Positions 13,404 to 23,999 of a DNA stretch of 64,000 bases are shown here, one piece after another (positions within the stretch are counted from its first letter, which is position 1; each line of letters opens with the position of its first letter). This DNA is from Epiperipatus broadwayi (taxonomy: Eukaryota; Onychophora; Udeonychophora; Euonychophora; Peripatidae), in NCBI GenBank assembly GCA_028023455.1, contig JAQFVV010000022.1:9197100-9261099 (forward strand), written 5' to 3'. The position numbers and the translations under genes are program-made. Below the pieces are notes generated by a model. The model saw nothing but the letters and a program-made list of their open reading frames with translations. It was not told where the DNA came from and did not search any database.

Positions 13404-13630
13404 AAAACAGGCAAAACTCTCCATACAGTAGTGCCACTCAGTATGAGCCAGAGTAATCAATGAGAAGGCTTGTGCACAAAATCCCTATCTAGTGCCTACT
13501 CATCCAATATGGGCACAAGCCAGAAACTAGTCTGAGGATATTGGATGAGTAGGTACTACATGGGGATTTTATGCACAAGCCTTTCTGGCATCCATTGATT
13601 ACACTAGCTTGCTGTGTGTGGCAATACATA
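13404..13630. mobile_element. Palindromic family A repeat lacking the first ribozyme box
   Basis: Left arm with AACAGGCAAAACTCTCC and CAGTAGTGCCACTCAGT, right arm its approximate inverse. At the axis the sequence CACAAGCC, AGAAACTAGTCTGAGG remains, but CTGANGA and the 5' strand of stem II are deleted. It is almost the same sequence as the copy at 48.7 kb. Confidence 0.7.
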
Positions 13631-14574
13631 CCTTTTTTAAATTATGTTTTTAATTTTTGTCAATGTATAAACAAATTATGCCGGATGCATCTGTTTCTTA
13701 AATTTGAGGTTAAATGATTGATTTGGATACATATTAATAAAAATTTAATAAACAGTCAAGGTTACAATGTGCTTTTGTTGTTCTATTCAGAGCATTAATT
13801 AAATTAAGATGTATCATCTAATAATAACATATGCATAATAAAGGTTAAAAGTTAATTTTTTTTATTGAAAAGGTAGTCTTTATAGTATTTTTATTAGAAA
13901 AATGGAGAAGATTTTTACATGATTTTCTTCTATTTGTTTCCTTGTAGTTTCTTAATAAAAATGAGACATGTTTCCAAGTAATGGCAAATATAAAATTTTC
14001 CATAAATTGCCTATCTTCAGCTTTTATTTGTAAAGTTTTATATACTTTCACAGATTTCACAGGGTTATTCCATACAGTACACATATTTCATATACACAAT
14101 GCGCTGGAATTTAGAGGACCTCTTATATATTTTGAACACTGTGACTATTTTGAAGTTTGTCAAAAGAAATGCCACTTCTAAAATGATTGTTTGTTTTAGC
14201 TTTTTATATAAATGAATATTATTTATCTTAAAAAAATAATGTCAAATTAATATCACATTTAATTCAAAGATTTCAGTTACTATTGTTTGAAGGTAGAGTC
14301 ATAGTAATAAGAAAGAAAAATAACTTGTCATCCATTTATAAAATGTCATGCATTGTTATGTGTATTGTATTTTATGTGCATATAAAATTCTTTGGATTTA
14401 TAATAATGGTACGAATAAATAGTGTATAACTTATATAAAAGTTTTTTGATTAATTAAATTATAATAATTATCAACACAATTTATGTGAATAAAGAACAGA
14501 TGACATGTGAAAGAAACTGTTGATTTCAATATTAGTGGATTGGCTTTCTGAAGATTTGTGATGGTAGCATTTTA

Positions 14575-14887
14575 GTTGTATTTATATATTGGACTATTTC
14601 CATCATCTATATAAGTATTGAAGTTAGTTAGAGCATTATCTTAAAATTCAATATTCAAGAATCTAAGGGTTGAAGTTCGATTCCCGTGCTAGTACTGTCA
14701 CTGGTCAGACCAGCAACACTTGAAGAAAAGAGGAGAATAATACCTCTCGAAACATTGTGCATATACTAACCAGTGTGATATTACTAACAGTTGAATGTAT
14801 TTGGAATATTTAAATAAAGTTAAATTTTTCTAAAGATATTAAGTACTTATATTAGATGATGGAAATAGTCAAATATATAAATACAAC
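14575..14887. mobile_element. TA-flanked MITE carrying a tRNA-derived segment
   Basis: Terminal inverted repeats of about 43 bp (14,575-14,617 and 14,844-14,887, outer end GTTGTATTTATATAT) are bounded by TA on both sides, as expected for Tc1/mariner-type elements. Inside, 14,621-14,700 looks like tRNA: GTTAGAGCATTATCTTAAAA resembles the D arm to anticodon region, and GAAGTTCGATTCCCG is a good B box. A hammerhead-like motif follows. The element is either a MITE that captured a SINE, or a SINE-like element with mariner-type ends. Confidence 0.7.
14719..14755 (+). ncRNA. Hammerhead-like motif inside the tRNA-bearing MITE
   Basis: CTTGAAGA (the consensus box with one extra T), stem II AGAGG/CCTCT with loop AGAATAATA, then CGAAAC and ATTGTG. 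The stem is good, but the first box carries an insertion and the expected cleavage position is G, so this copy is probably inactive. Confidence 0.4.
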
Positions 14888-15435
14888 TAGTGAATTGTCT
14901 ATTTATTATAGAGCTTTTAATTTATAAGACTAGTCTTTTTAACTTTTTTTTAAAGGATTTAATACTATTTGTTGCACCTTTTGTAGCAAATATATGTACA
15001 TAATAAAATATGTTTAAATAATTGTGTTATAAAAATTTGTACTGTAAAAAATAATTAGATTTATAGTAAAAATAATGTTAGAAACAAGCCAGTACTGTGG
15101 AATTAAAAAAGGGGTACAAATTTAGTATAAATAAAAAAAAAGAAGACAGCAAAATACATAAATAATAAATTATAATAAATAAGTTTCAGAAGTGAGAAAA
15201 AAAGAAAAACAAATTCATTTTGAAAGTAGTTGTACCAATAATAAAAAAAATTATCCCATTATCTATTAATTTTTTAAAAGGCCAGATAAAAATAATAAAA
15301 AAGTATTATAAATTATTATTTAAATTTATATTAAAATAATATTTTAATTCATCAAATAAATCAAAGAACAATATACAAAATGCCTGATATTTAATTAAGT
15401 ACAACTATATACTATACTTGTATTTAAATATTACT

Positions 15436-15790
15436 GATTCAGTCTGTATTCTGCCCATCCTTCTTCTGTGCATGTGAGGAGTGAGAGGGACTTAAAGTCA
15501 CCATGGGTATAACAATAATATTGGCATCAGTAAAGGCTTTGGGTATTCCATCATCAGATTTTCAATGATATAATGGCTGAAGAATTGGAGAGTGGAGAAG
15601 ATTGAAGCCTGTCCATTAATGTTTGAAGATTTTCTATCTTAATATAAACTGAGCATTGACTATATATCTGTGTGGGAAATAATGATCCAAACAACTGATA
15701 AGTGCTGGTTCAACATAAAATATCTATATTGCAGATCATATATCTTTTTCATATGTATGTAGTCATGTATATCCGTTGTATAAGATGAGT
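15436..15790. mobile_element. Diverged copy of family E repeat
   Basis: Shares with the 3.8-4.3 kb element the blocks GAAGCCTGTCCATTAA, TTTTCTATCTTAATAT and CATCATCAGATTTT. On the minus strand CTGATGATGG is followed by AATACCC and AAAGCC, a possible decayed hammerhead core. The long terminal inverted repeats are not preserved at the left end. Confidence 0.6.
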
Positions 15791-16116
15791 GGATGACCGA
15801 AAGAAGCTTGAAAATACCTGTAAATACATATTATTGTATTAGTATGTATTATTTCATTACAATTTATGATAGATATTTAAATATTGGAATTTTAGAATAA
15901 ATTATATTAAGAAATGAAAACTTATAACTGATGATGATTAAATATTGCCAGTGCTATTATTTTAATAATAGAAAACTTGTGTGATTGCTATAAATGTAAT
16001 ATTTTGTAGAAAAAAAGCATAATAATACTTTTTTATTCAGAAGTAGTCTTTAATAGTAAATAGTAAAAACATTTTTTCTTTATTATTTTAAAAATTATTT
16101 AAAAAAAAAAAACATA

Positions 16117-16660
16117 ATGGATGAAATTAATCATAGAATTAAACTTGGTTGGAGTGCTTTTGGTAGAAATAACTTGATACTAAAAGGAAAAATGCCTATG
16201 TGTCTGAAAAGGAAGGTTTTTGATAAATGTGTTTTGCCAGTTCTTACTTATGGATCTGAGACTTGGACATTTAATAGAAGAGCAATACAGAGACTTCAAA
16301 CCACTCAAAGAAGTGTGGAGAGATGTATGTTGGGAGTAACAAGAAAAGATTAAAAATGCAATGTATGGGTAAGAGAACAAACAGGTGTTACTGACCTCAT
16401 TGAAAAAGTTAAAAGACTGAAGTGGAGTTGGGCTGGACATATTGCTAGAAGAGATGCTAATAGATGGACAACTTAAATTTTAAAACTGGATTCCAAGAAA
16501 TTGTAAAAGACCCAGAAAGAGACCACATGTGAGATGGATAGGTGAAATAAGAAAGTGTGCAGGGGTGATGTGGAGAAGAGAAGCTAAAGATCGGAAAAGA
16601 TGGATTGAACTTGGAGAGACCTTCATTCTGCAGTGGATTGATGGTGGTTGATGATGATGA
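16117..16660 (+). pseudogene. RTE-like LINE 3' end (RT C-terminus), degenerate
   Basis: An open frame from 16,117 to 16,353 encodes 78 residues with VLPVLTYGSETWTFNRR and QRSVERCMLGVTRKD, then a stop. The same family sequence continues to 16,650: EKVKRLKWSWAGHIARR, then KRPRKRPHVRWIGEIRK and a tail ending WIDGG before TGATGATGATGA. This is the conserved segment after the RT palm of RTE/BovB-like and related LINEs, and a GATGAT-type simple tail is common in such elements. It is 5' truncated: no palm or endonuclease is visible. One in-frame stop at 16,351 and another near 16,475 make it a pseudogene. Confidence 0.8.
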
Positions 16661-16689
16661 ATTTTTTCCCCATCAAATTTAGTCATAAT

Positions 16690-17100
16690 AGATCAACAAA
16701 ACATAAATGTAATGTCTGATAGAAGAAAGATGGCAAAAGGATGAAAATGTTTTTCCTGCCAAAAGAATAGACTACAGAAAAGAGTATTGTGATACATATA
16801 AGAGTAACAAAAAAGGATTATAATTAAAATATTTTGAGTGAGAGAATAAACAGTTATTAGTAATAGCATTGAAAAAAGTTAAATGGCTAAAATAAAGTTG
16901 GATAGGATATGTAAGAAGAAATGCTAATAATTGAATAATTGAAATCTTAAACTGAATACCAAATGGTTATAAGGGATCTAAAAAAAGACTATGTGAGGTG
17001 AGTAGATAAGATAAAAAAAACTTTGTTGGTATAATGTGAAAAAGAGCTCTTCATTGGCACTGGATAGGTAATCATTGAAAATAATGATTGTGACATAAGA
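16690..17100 (+). pseudogene. Second, older copy of the same LINE 3' end
   Basis: Directly downstream of the first copy and in the same orientation, the DNA can be read, with many stops, as the same protein tail: RVTKKD, KKLNG, then RDLKKDYVR and VDKIKKTLLV. It has more substitutions than its neighbour, so it is probably an older insertion that was the target of, or neighbour to, the younger one. Confidence 0.6.
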
Positions 17101-17900
17101 CCAAAGTCAATTATATTCAATAAATCATATTAAATATAATTACAATTCTTTCTACAATAGTTTATATATTTTTTGTATTCAGAACTATCACCTAATAACC
17201 AGGAATGAATTGTATAAATATCAAAGCTACAATTGATTTCGACATTTCAGATACACATAGTAAGTTATTATTTGTTCAACAGAATGAAAAATATATACTA
17301 ATTTATTCATTTTGAATTTTAAAACTGGATTCATTTAATTTTTATGTATTGAAAAAAACTTTTAGATTTATTAACATTTTAGCTGTGTAGTTTTATTTTA
17401 ACGTGATTTCTAGAAAACATGTATTTTTTTTTTTCAAAGTTATTTTTTTATTATTATTAAAATAAATATAATTTATTATCATGTACAATGTGTTACAATT
17501 GATTACTTCTTTTTCTTGAGTTACAAAGGATATATTTCTAGATTCATAGCCACTTCAAAGATTTGCTCTTGACTGTGTGTTTATTTATCGTTGAGTTCAT
17601 TTACAGAAAATCATATCTTGTTGAAAGTTTCCAGAGTTAATTACAGAGTTAATAGCATTATATTACTGTTTTTAATGTTTTTACTTACTGCAATGTAATC
17701 TGGCTGTGCATCCAGAGTGTTTTGCGCCAATAATAATTGTCATTGAAAGTCACTGTGGTAAATGAGTGAAAACCTAGCCAGACTAATGATGGAATGATAC
17801 CTAGTGATGATATTGATTTTGAGAGAAACAAGGTATAAATGTTCACTATTTTGTGTGATTAATCTGGGTTTTTATTATTGTTATTTAATACTGATGTTAA
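17101..17900. other. Unassigned DNA
   Basis: No gene or repeat recognised. Slightly less A/T-rich than its surroundings from about 17,500. Confidence 0.45.
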
Positions 17901-17947
17901 TTGAGTTACTATTGGGATTTTAACTTCTTGTCTTGTGATATTCAGAG

Positions 17948-18499
17948 TCAGTTATCGCTTTGTTCATCTGCTGACATCGAGGGTTCAGGTATATATGCAT
18001 TGTCATTGTGTTTATCATCAATTAGTTTAAATCTTTTCTTTTCTTTATTTCTTTTACAATTTTGGGCTTTATTCATGTGTGCATTATTTTCAGAGTTTTC
18101 AGTGTCCGAGTCAGCATTTGAGATGTTTGATTCATCAGCCATGGAGCTGGAGGAATCATTAGTTTTCCTCTTCATATAAATAATGCTTGGAAGTTGTTCA
18201 ATTGGGGGTTTTGGTCTGATCTCCTGGCTTGTGTAGTCTTGTGCTTTTGATTTGGAGGGTGAAGGTTTAGTTTTATTTGATTGGCTTTTAGTTGATGTTT
18301 TTTTTCCCAGGCATTTCTTAGATTGTGAATCAATTTTCTGTAGGTTTGGATTATCTTCTATATTGCTTTTCTGAGTTTCAGTTGACTTTTGCTGAGGTTT
18401 TTTCTTTTGTGTATCTGTTTGCATTTTTTCAGCTAATTCCTGCATTATTGAGACTGACTTGGAGGTTAAAGGTTGAATAAAATCAGTTGGCTTCTCCAT
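17948..18499 (-). CDS. Hypothetical protein, 183 codons, low complexity
   Basis: Uninterrupted frame on the minus strand starting with ATG at 18,499 (MEKPTDFIQPLTSKSV). The product is rich in Lys, Ser, Asn, Gln and Asp, with KKKPQQKSTETQK near residue 35 and an acidic/Ser stretch (DSSSSMADE) near 115; it would be intrinsically disordered. No domain, signal peptide or membrane segment is visible. It is long for this A/T-rich background and its codon content looks protein-like. It may be the 5' part of a LINE ORF1, since the ORF1 at 55-59 kb has similar composition, or a host exon. No detectable neighbour gene supports either. I do not recognise it. Confidence 0.4.
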   Translation of the reverse strand: MEKPTDFIQPLTSKSVSIMQELAEKMQTDTQKKKPQQKSTETQKSNIEDNPNLQKIDSQSKKCLGKKTSTKSQSNKTKPSPSKSKAQDYTSQEIRPKPPIEQLPSIIYMKRKTNDSSSSMADESNISNADSDTENSENNAHMNKAQNCKRNKEKKRFKLIDDKHNDNAYIPEPSMSADEQSDN

Positions 18500-21400
18500 A
18501 ACTTGACATTTATGGTTTTTGGTCTTCCTTGAATTACATGCTTAGTTATTTTATTTTAGTGTGAGAACAAGAAAAAAAGCTATTTATTTTTACCAAAATA
18601 GGCTCTTTTCTTAGCAATATACTCTTTTCAGCTAAATTATCTTTAACAAAGCATCAATCTTTTATCACAACTAAAAAGTCTTGACTTGAAATATGTGCAA
18701 ATTGAAAGCATTCTATCAAATGCTCCTTGATTTTATAGAACTTAATCGAATATATTTTTACTGTTAGAAAAATGAAGAAATTTCATGAGCAAAACATTAT
18801 ATCTAATATCAGTTAAGAAAATATGGAAACTTGGAGAATTTTTTTTTTGACCAGATCCAATCCTGATATGGCATTTTGATAATACCTTGCTATTTGCAAA
18901 ACAACTTCAACTCTTTCACGGAGATAGGTTTTCACATTTTATGACAGCACCTCCTTTTTGTTTTGCTTATGCATTTTTCTAGAAATAGATCTGCATAATT
19001 ATTGTTTCTGTAACAATCTCTTTGAATAATGTATTGTCAAAATATTTCAATACTTTAGCATCTCTGTCTATAAGGTTAATGATACTGAATCTCTCAGTGA
19101 AGGAAACCATTTGTGGTTATAGTGAGAGAATATTTTGCATACCTATTGGATACCAAGATCTAAAATTAAGCATGGTATACTCCTTTTTCTTTTCATTATT
19201 TTTGTTATCTATACTTAAACTTATTTTTTAATGTTATCATCATCATCAAACAGAATCATATTCAAAATCAGAGCAATCAAAACTGATTCCATATACATGC
19301 ACTTATTAATAATGAACGTTGATGCATTAGATAATGTAAATGATATCTTTAGCTAACAAAAAAAAAGAGAATTGTCTGTGCATTCTGTTTGTAAAACAAA
19401 ATTTAAAATCTTTCACTATATAACTTAGTAATTCTAAATATATATATATATGTTCTCATTTCACACATATATATATTCTTTAATTAAAAAAAATCTTTTA
19501 TATAGAGATTTATGTGTGCATGTATTACTCTTGTTATTAAATAGTTTACAGATGATAGATTAATAAACCATAATAAATATAGGGTTGTAAGAAGTCATAT
19601 TTAATTTTTTTTTCATTAAATAATGTGTTGAAATTATTTAGCTGTATTTTTATTAAATAAAGCAGATCAGAGAAAAACTGATAAAAAAAGATGTGAAAAC
19701 GATTGATTGATAAAACTAGACACGTGCAAAAGTGTGAAAGAAAGAGAACAGCGGTATAACCACAAAACACTTTAACACATATTTATAACGACTGTAGATT
19801 ACAAGCTTTATTGTTTGTTTAATCTGCATTTTAGATTATCTTAGATTGTCTAATAAAAAGAGATGCTTTGATGGGATAAATAATTGTTAATATTTTTTTT
19901 GTTAATGACTTAGAAGTCATCTGGGTGAGATTTATTGCTATCTCAAGTCAGTTATTTTTGGATAGATTTTTGGTTTCTTTGATCAGAAATTCAAAATATA
20001 AAAACAAGTGAAATAATATTTGAGAGGTCAGTTCAATTTTGTTTAGAAGTGAGTGAAATAACAATATGTAGTTTTTTTTTAAAAAAAGCAAAAAAGAGAT
20101 GTAATTATTAATATTACTAAAGTCAGTTTTGATTACTGTTAAAAGGAGAATTACTGAATGAAAATGCGGTTTTGAAGGCAATTCCATAACCAGTTTTTTA
20201 GGAATGACAATTAATAATATTACAAAATATGCAATCGTTTTAAACTGAAAAAAGATGAACAGTTTTCTTTTTTTTTAAGAATATGAACTATTGACTTTTT
20301 TTTTCTCTCTTTGAAAATTTTAAAGAAGAAAAATGACTCTTGTTTTAAAGTTATCAGCATAAGAAGATGTGTGTATATATAAAGCAATACACAGCAAGAT
20401 TAATATAAAGTTATTGAAATTATATGAAAATGGTATTAATAAATATTTTCATTATGAAGGAAATAATCAAAATGCCTTGTTAAAACCTATTGCTTCTGCT
20501 CCTTGAAATCTGACAGAATGGGTTCAGATCACTAATCTATCTATAGACTTATACAAAAATCCTTAATAACCAAAAGAATGGTCAAATTTAAAACCAGCCA
20601 CAGATGTCATCTGATCATCATCTTTGACAAGAGGATAAGAAAGAAAAGATGAATAAAAGCTATATATAGCCAAGTTTGATTAAGTTATAAATAAATTTTT
20701 TAAAGTTTTCCTCACATTCATCTAAAGTGTCTACAATGATTTTTTTTTAAACAAATTGGAAGCAAGCCAGTCAACCAATTCATAGTTATTAAAAGGTATC
20801 AACAAGAACTTTTCTTTTTAAATGGTAGAAATAAGCAAATCAACCTTTTTGAAGCTATACATGAGGCAAGCAGTCTGAAAATTCAAACCTGGAACATTTG
20901 TAAGAAGTGAAAATAATCGGGTAACTTTGAACTTTCATTAACAAATCTTTTATTCTTACTTATTAAAAGTAAACTTTAATTTATAAAAATCAAAGCATTT
21001 TTTTTCTTTTGATACAGAAAACATTAAGAGTTTGTTCATTAATTATGTTATTCTTGATAATACATAAAATACCAACACACACACATATCAATTAAATTCA
21101 TTAAACATAGTTTTCTTTTCATTATTTTGATTTTTTTTATTGTTATGTATTGTAATACTAAAATGTTTTTTTATTATTATTGTTCAACTTCTCAATATTC
21201 TTGACAATGTTTTTTTTTTGTTGTTATTTATTTTGCTCAAGGTTGCAATAGTATTTTCTTTTTTTATATATATGTGATTTATTAATCCAACCCTAATATA
21301 AGGGAACACATTTTAAACATATATGTTGACATATCACAGAATGTGTGCATGTATAACTGCTTAAACAAACATGTCAAAAGAATAGGTTATGCATAATTAG

Positions 21401-23679
21401 TTTAAATATAGGAAATTGAAGAGCAGGGCTTAACATATGAATGAAAGTGAGAAAAAAAACACACACCTTACCTAAATGTAATTTGCTTTTATGATATATG
21501 GGTAGTGAAAGTTTTGAATGAGCTTTTATAGAATTTTTTTTTTAATATTAGTTTAAGCCAGCTTATTTTAAAATATCAAAAATGACAAACTTGTATATTA
21601 AATTTATTTGGTTATGCATATATAAAATTTTGTATTAATTCTATATTTCATTAATATAATAATAGAGTTAATTGTATAATTAGTAGATTTGATTTAAGAA
21701 AAAAGAAAGAAGAATAGTATTAATAAAATATAATTCTATATCTTAATTGGTTTCCGAGTTATTATTAAAAATATTGTTATATTTTTATTGTGTTGATTCT
21801 ATTGTTTTAAATGATCATCATCATTGCTCGCAGATATTAAGAATATCAGCACTCACAAATATTAAGCAAGTGCTCGCAAAATGTTAAGCAGGCTAGAATA
21901 TTGATTTACATTTAAGTATTTGGGGATTAAGCTTGATAATAACCAGGTTTTAATAATTATAGGTTAATAATAGAAAGATAAAATTATGTGGTGCCCATGA
22001 GTTTTGATCATCCTCCTCAAGGATGGATATCATATTACTGTTAAATCACCATCTAAAATAATACTGTACAAGAGGTATGATCACCATCATCATTGACTTG
22101 ATAAATTATAATCATTAAATCCAATATTTAATAATAGTTAATAAGTTTAATAAATAGGGGTTTATAAAAAGTTGAATATCATGTGGTGAGATCCGTGATG
22201 ATCATTCATCATCACTGGTATTATTGAATCCTAGTTTTAACTATAAAGGTATTTTAATAAATAACTATAAACGTATATAAATGCTAGTGAGTGTGATATT
22301 TAAATCCCAGTTTAACATAGGATGATTTTGAGAAGTGCCTATAGGTTTATGAAAGATAAATTTATTGTTGTGAGTTCATTATAAAGCTAGGGCTGGTATC
22401 ATCATCATCATTATTATCATCATTATCATCTTTATATTATGATAAATAATTAAGTTAAGTAACTAATTTAATGACCATCCACTTAAGTAATGGTCTTCAC
22501 AATGCTTGTTTGGAAGCCATTAATGAGAGTATTTTTGCATCTGATCATCAATATATGTAAACTGAGCTAGTAATATCTATAAGAGTCTTTGATATATAAA
22601 TTTTGTGATATTGGGATCTTATAATTTTAGTGACATAGATAAAATATAAGGTCATTTTTTTGTTCATTAGTCATCCAAGTCAGGTGTAGTAAAAATGTAC
22701 CAAATGAGTTTGAACTCAGTACACTATACACAGATAATATTTATCTAGATTTAGAACAATCTAGTGGCGCCTGTGGAAAACGCAAGCAATTAACTAAGCT
22801 GAATAAAAGTGAAATAGTCCCTTTCCCGCTTAATAACCTAACTTTATAGGATATATTTTTTTATAAGTTATTATAACTAGCACCAGTGTGTGCATGTGAC
22901 CATGGATGGTTTTATATACATGGAAAGTGGAATGAGAAGGATTCTTTGTTATAAGAACCTATTATTGGAGATAAGCATAATGCACTCCAGGGATTTCACA
23001 GTAATTTTATTCAGTTGCTATATCTAATGTAAATTTTATTTGATGACAATGGCTAGTATATTTTATTGATCAAATGACTTCCCAATATCGAAATATTTTA
23101 AATCTTTCATGATGACAGTTTTGATTTTCATTTTGTTATTTAATGTGTTGAGAAATGAGATAAGTTATTTATTTCATTATTAGTGTGACAGAAGTAATGT
23201 TTAGGATAGTTGCAAATGGGCTATAATGTTATATTTAATTAATTACAAATAGACACCCAAATAGAGCATGATATGTATATGCTCTTATTTATATGTTAGC
23301 GTCATCCTTATTTAATTATAAATTGTATTTTAGCTAATATAGTAAATTCATTTCACATTTAATTTTACTCGGTTACAAATGATGAACCGCTGGAGCATAT
23401 CATATATCCTGTTTAGTGTTTAGTTATTAAATTATAGCAACTATCATTATCATTCATCAATATATAGATTATAATCGGTTATAAAGTAACAGCCCTTTAT
23501 CACTCATCATTACAATATTTTTATTCTGTTACAAATTTTACTATTTATTCTTACTGTTACAAATGGCGCAGATTATAAACATTATAAACATATTTGAATT
23601 AATAATTAATTAATAAATAAATTTTTATTTTTATTCAGTCTGTTGCAATATATATATATATATATGTAATATAGGGAGC
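18500..23679. other. Unassigned A/T-rich DNA with scattered repeat fragments
   Basis: No gene recognised. ATCATCATC-type simple repeats cluster at 21.8-22.5 kb and short TA repeats at 19.4 and 23.6 kb. The stretch 20,480-20,650 resembles hammerhead-repeat interior and is listed separately. Around 22,760 a less A/T-rich patch (CTAGTGGCGCCTGTGG) has no assignment. Confidence 0.45.
20480..20650 (-). repeat. Fragment resembling hammerhead-repeat interior
   Basis: On the minus strand GATGATGATCAGATGACATC is followed by GGTTATTAAGG and GATCTGAACCC. The order matches the 7.26-7.40 kb region (GGTGATCATGTGATG, GGTTATTAAAGAG). No ribozyme core was found. Confidence 0.4.
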
Positions 23680-23990
23680 ATGATAATAGCTCTATCAAGC
23701 TTTTTTTGATGTGTCATAAGAGAAAGCATTTAAAAATCTCTAACTAAAATTACCCTATCCTCTGGTTTAAAACTTATGGTTCATGTCAGTGAGACGCTAG
23801 GATATTCAGACACTAGATTTCATTTCTGCCTCACTGATGAGAGCCATAAGCTTGAAACCAGAGAATATGGATAATTCTAGATAGAGATTTTTAAATGCTT
23901 TCTCTTGCAGCACTTATCAAAAAAAGCTTTTTAGAGCTATTAGCCCATTCCCTATATTACATATCTGTAATACAAGCTTAAAACAAGTCA
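23680..23990. mobile_element. Inverted pair of hammerhead-repeat (family B) units
   Basis: The arms GAGAAAGCATTTAAAAATCT and its inverse AGATTTTTAAATGCTTTCTC flank two opposed hammerhead-like cores separated by about 40 bp. The plus-strand core at 23,834 has intact boxes; the minus-strand core (CTGACATGA at 23,789, TAAAC at 23,764) is decayed. Beyond the right arm come AGCTATTAGCCCATTCCC and GTCACATGATATATGAC, as in the copies at 35.7, 36.2 and 44.1 kb. Confidence 0.7.
23834..23864 (+). ncRNA. Hammerhead-like core
   Basis: Box CTGATGA, stem II GAGC/GCTT with loop CATAA, box GAAA, then ACCAGAG. Both boxes match the consensus exactly. The GTC cleavage triplet expected from the relatives is replaced by GAG, so cleavage of this copy is doubtful. 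Confidence 0.5.
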
Positions 23991-23999
23991 CATGATATA

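Noticed and set aside
15900-15960. CTGATGATGATT near 15,930 as a hammerhead box
   Set aside because: No stem II or GAAA box follows.
16180-16440. 86-codon minus-strand frame opposite the LINE tail
   Set aside because: The plus strand carries the conserved LINE motifs; the minus frame is a shadow.
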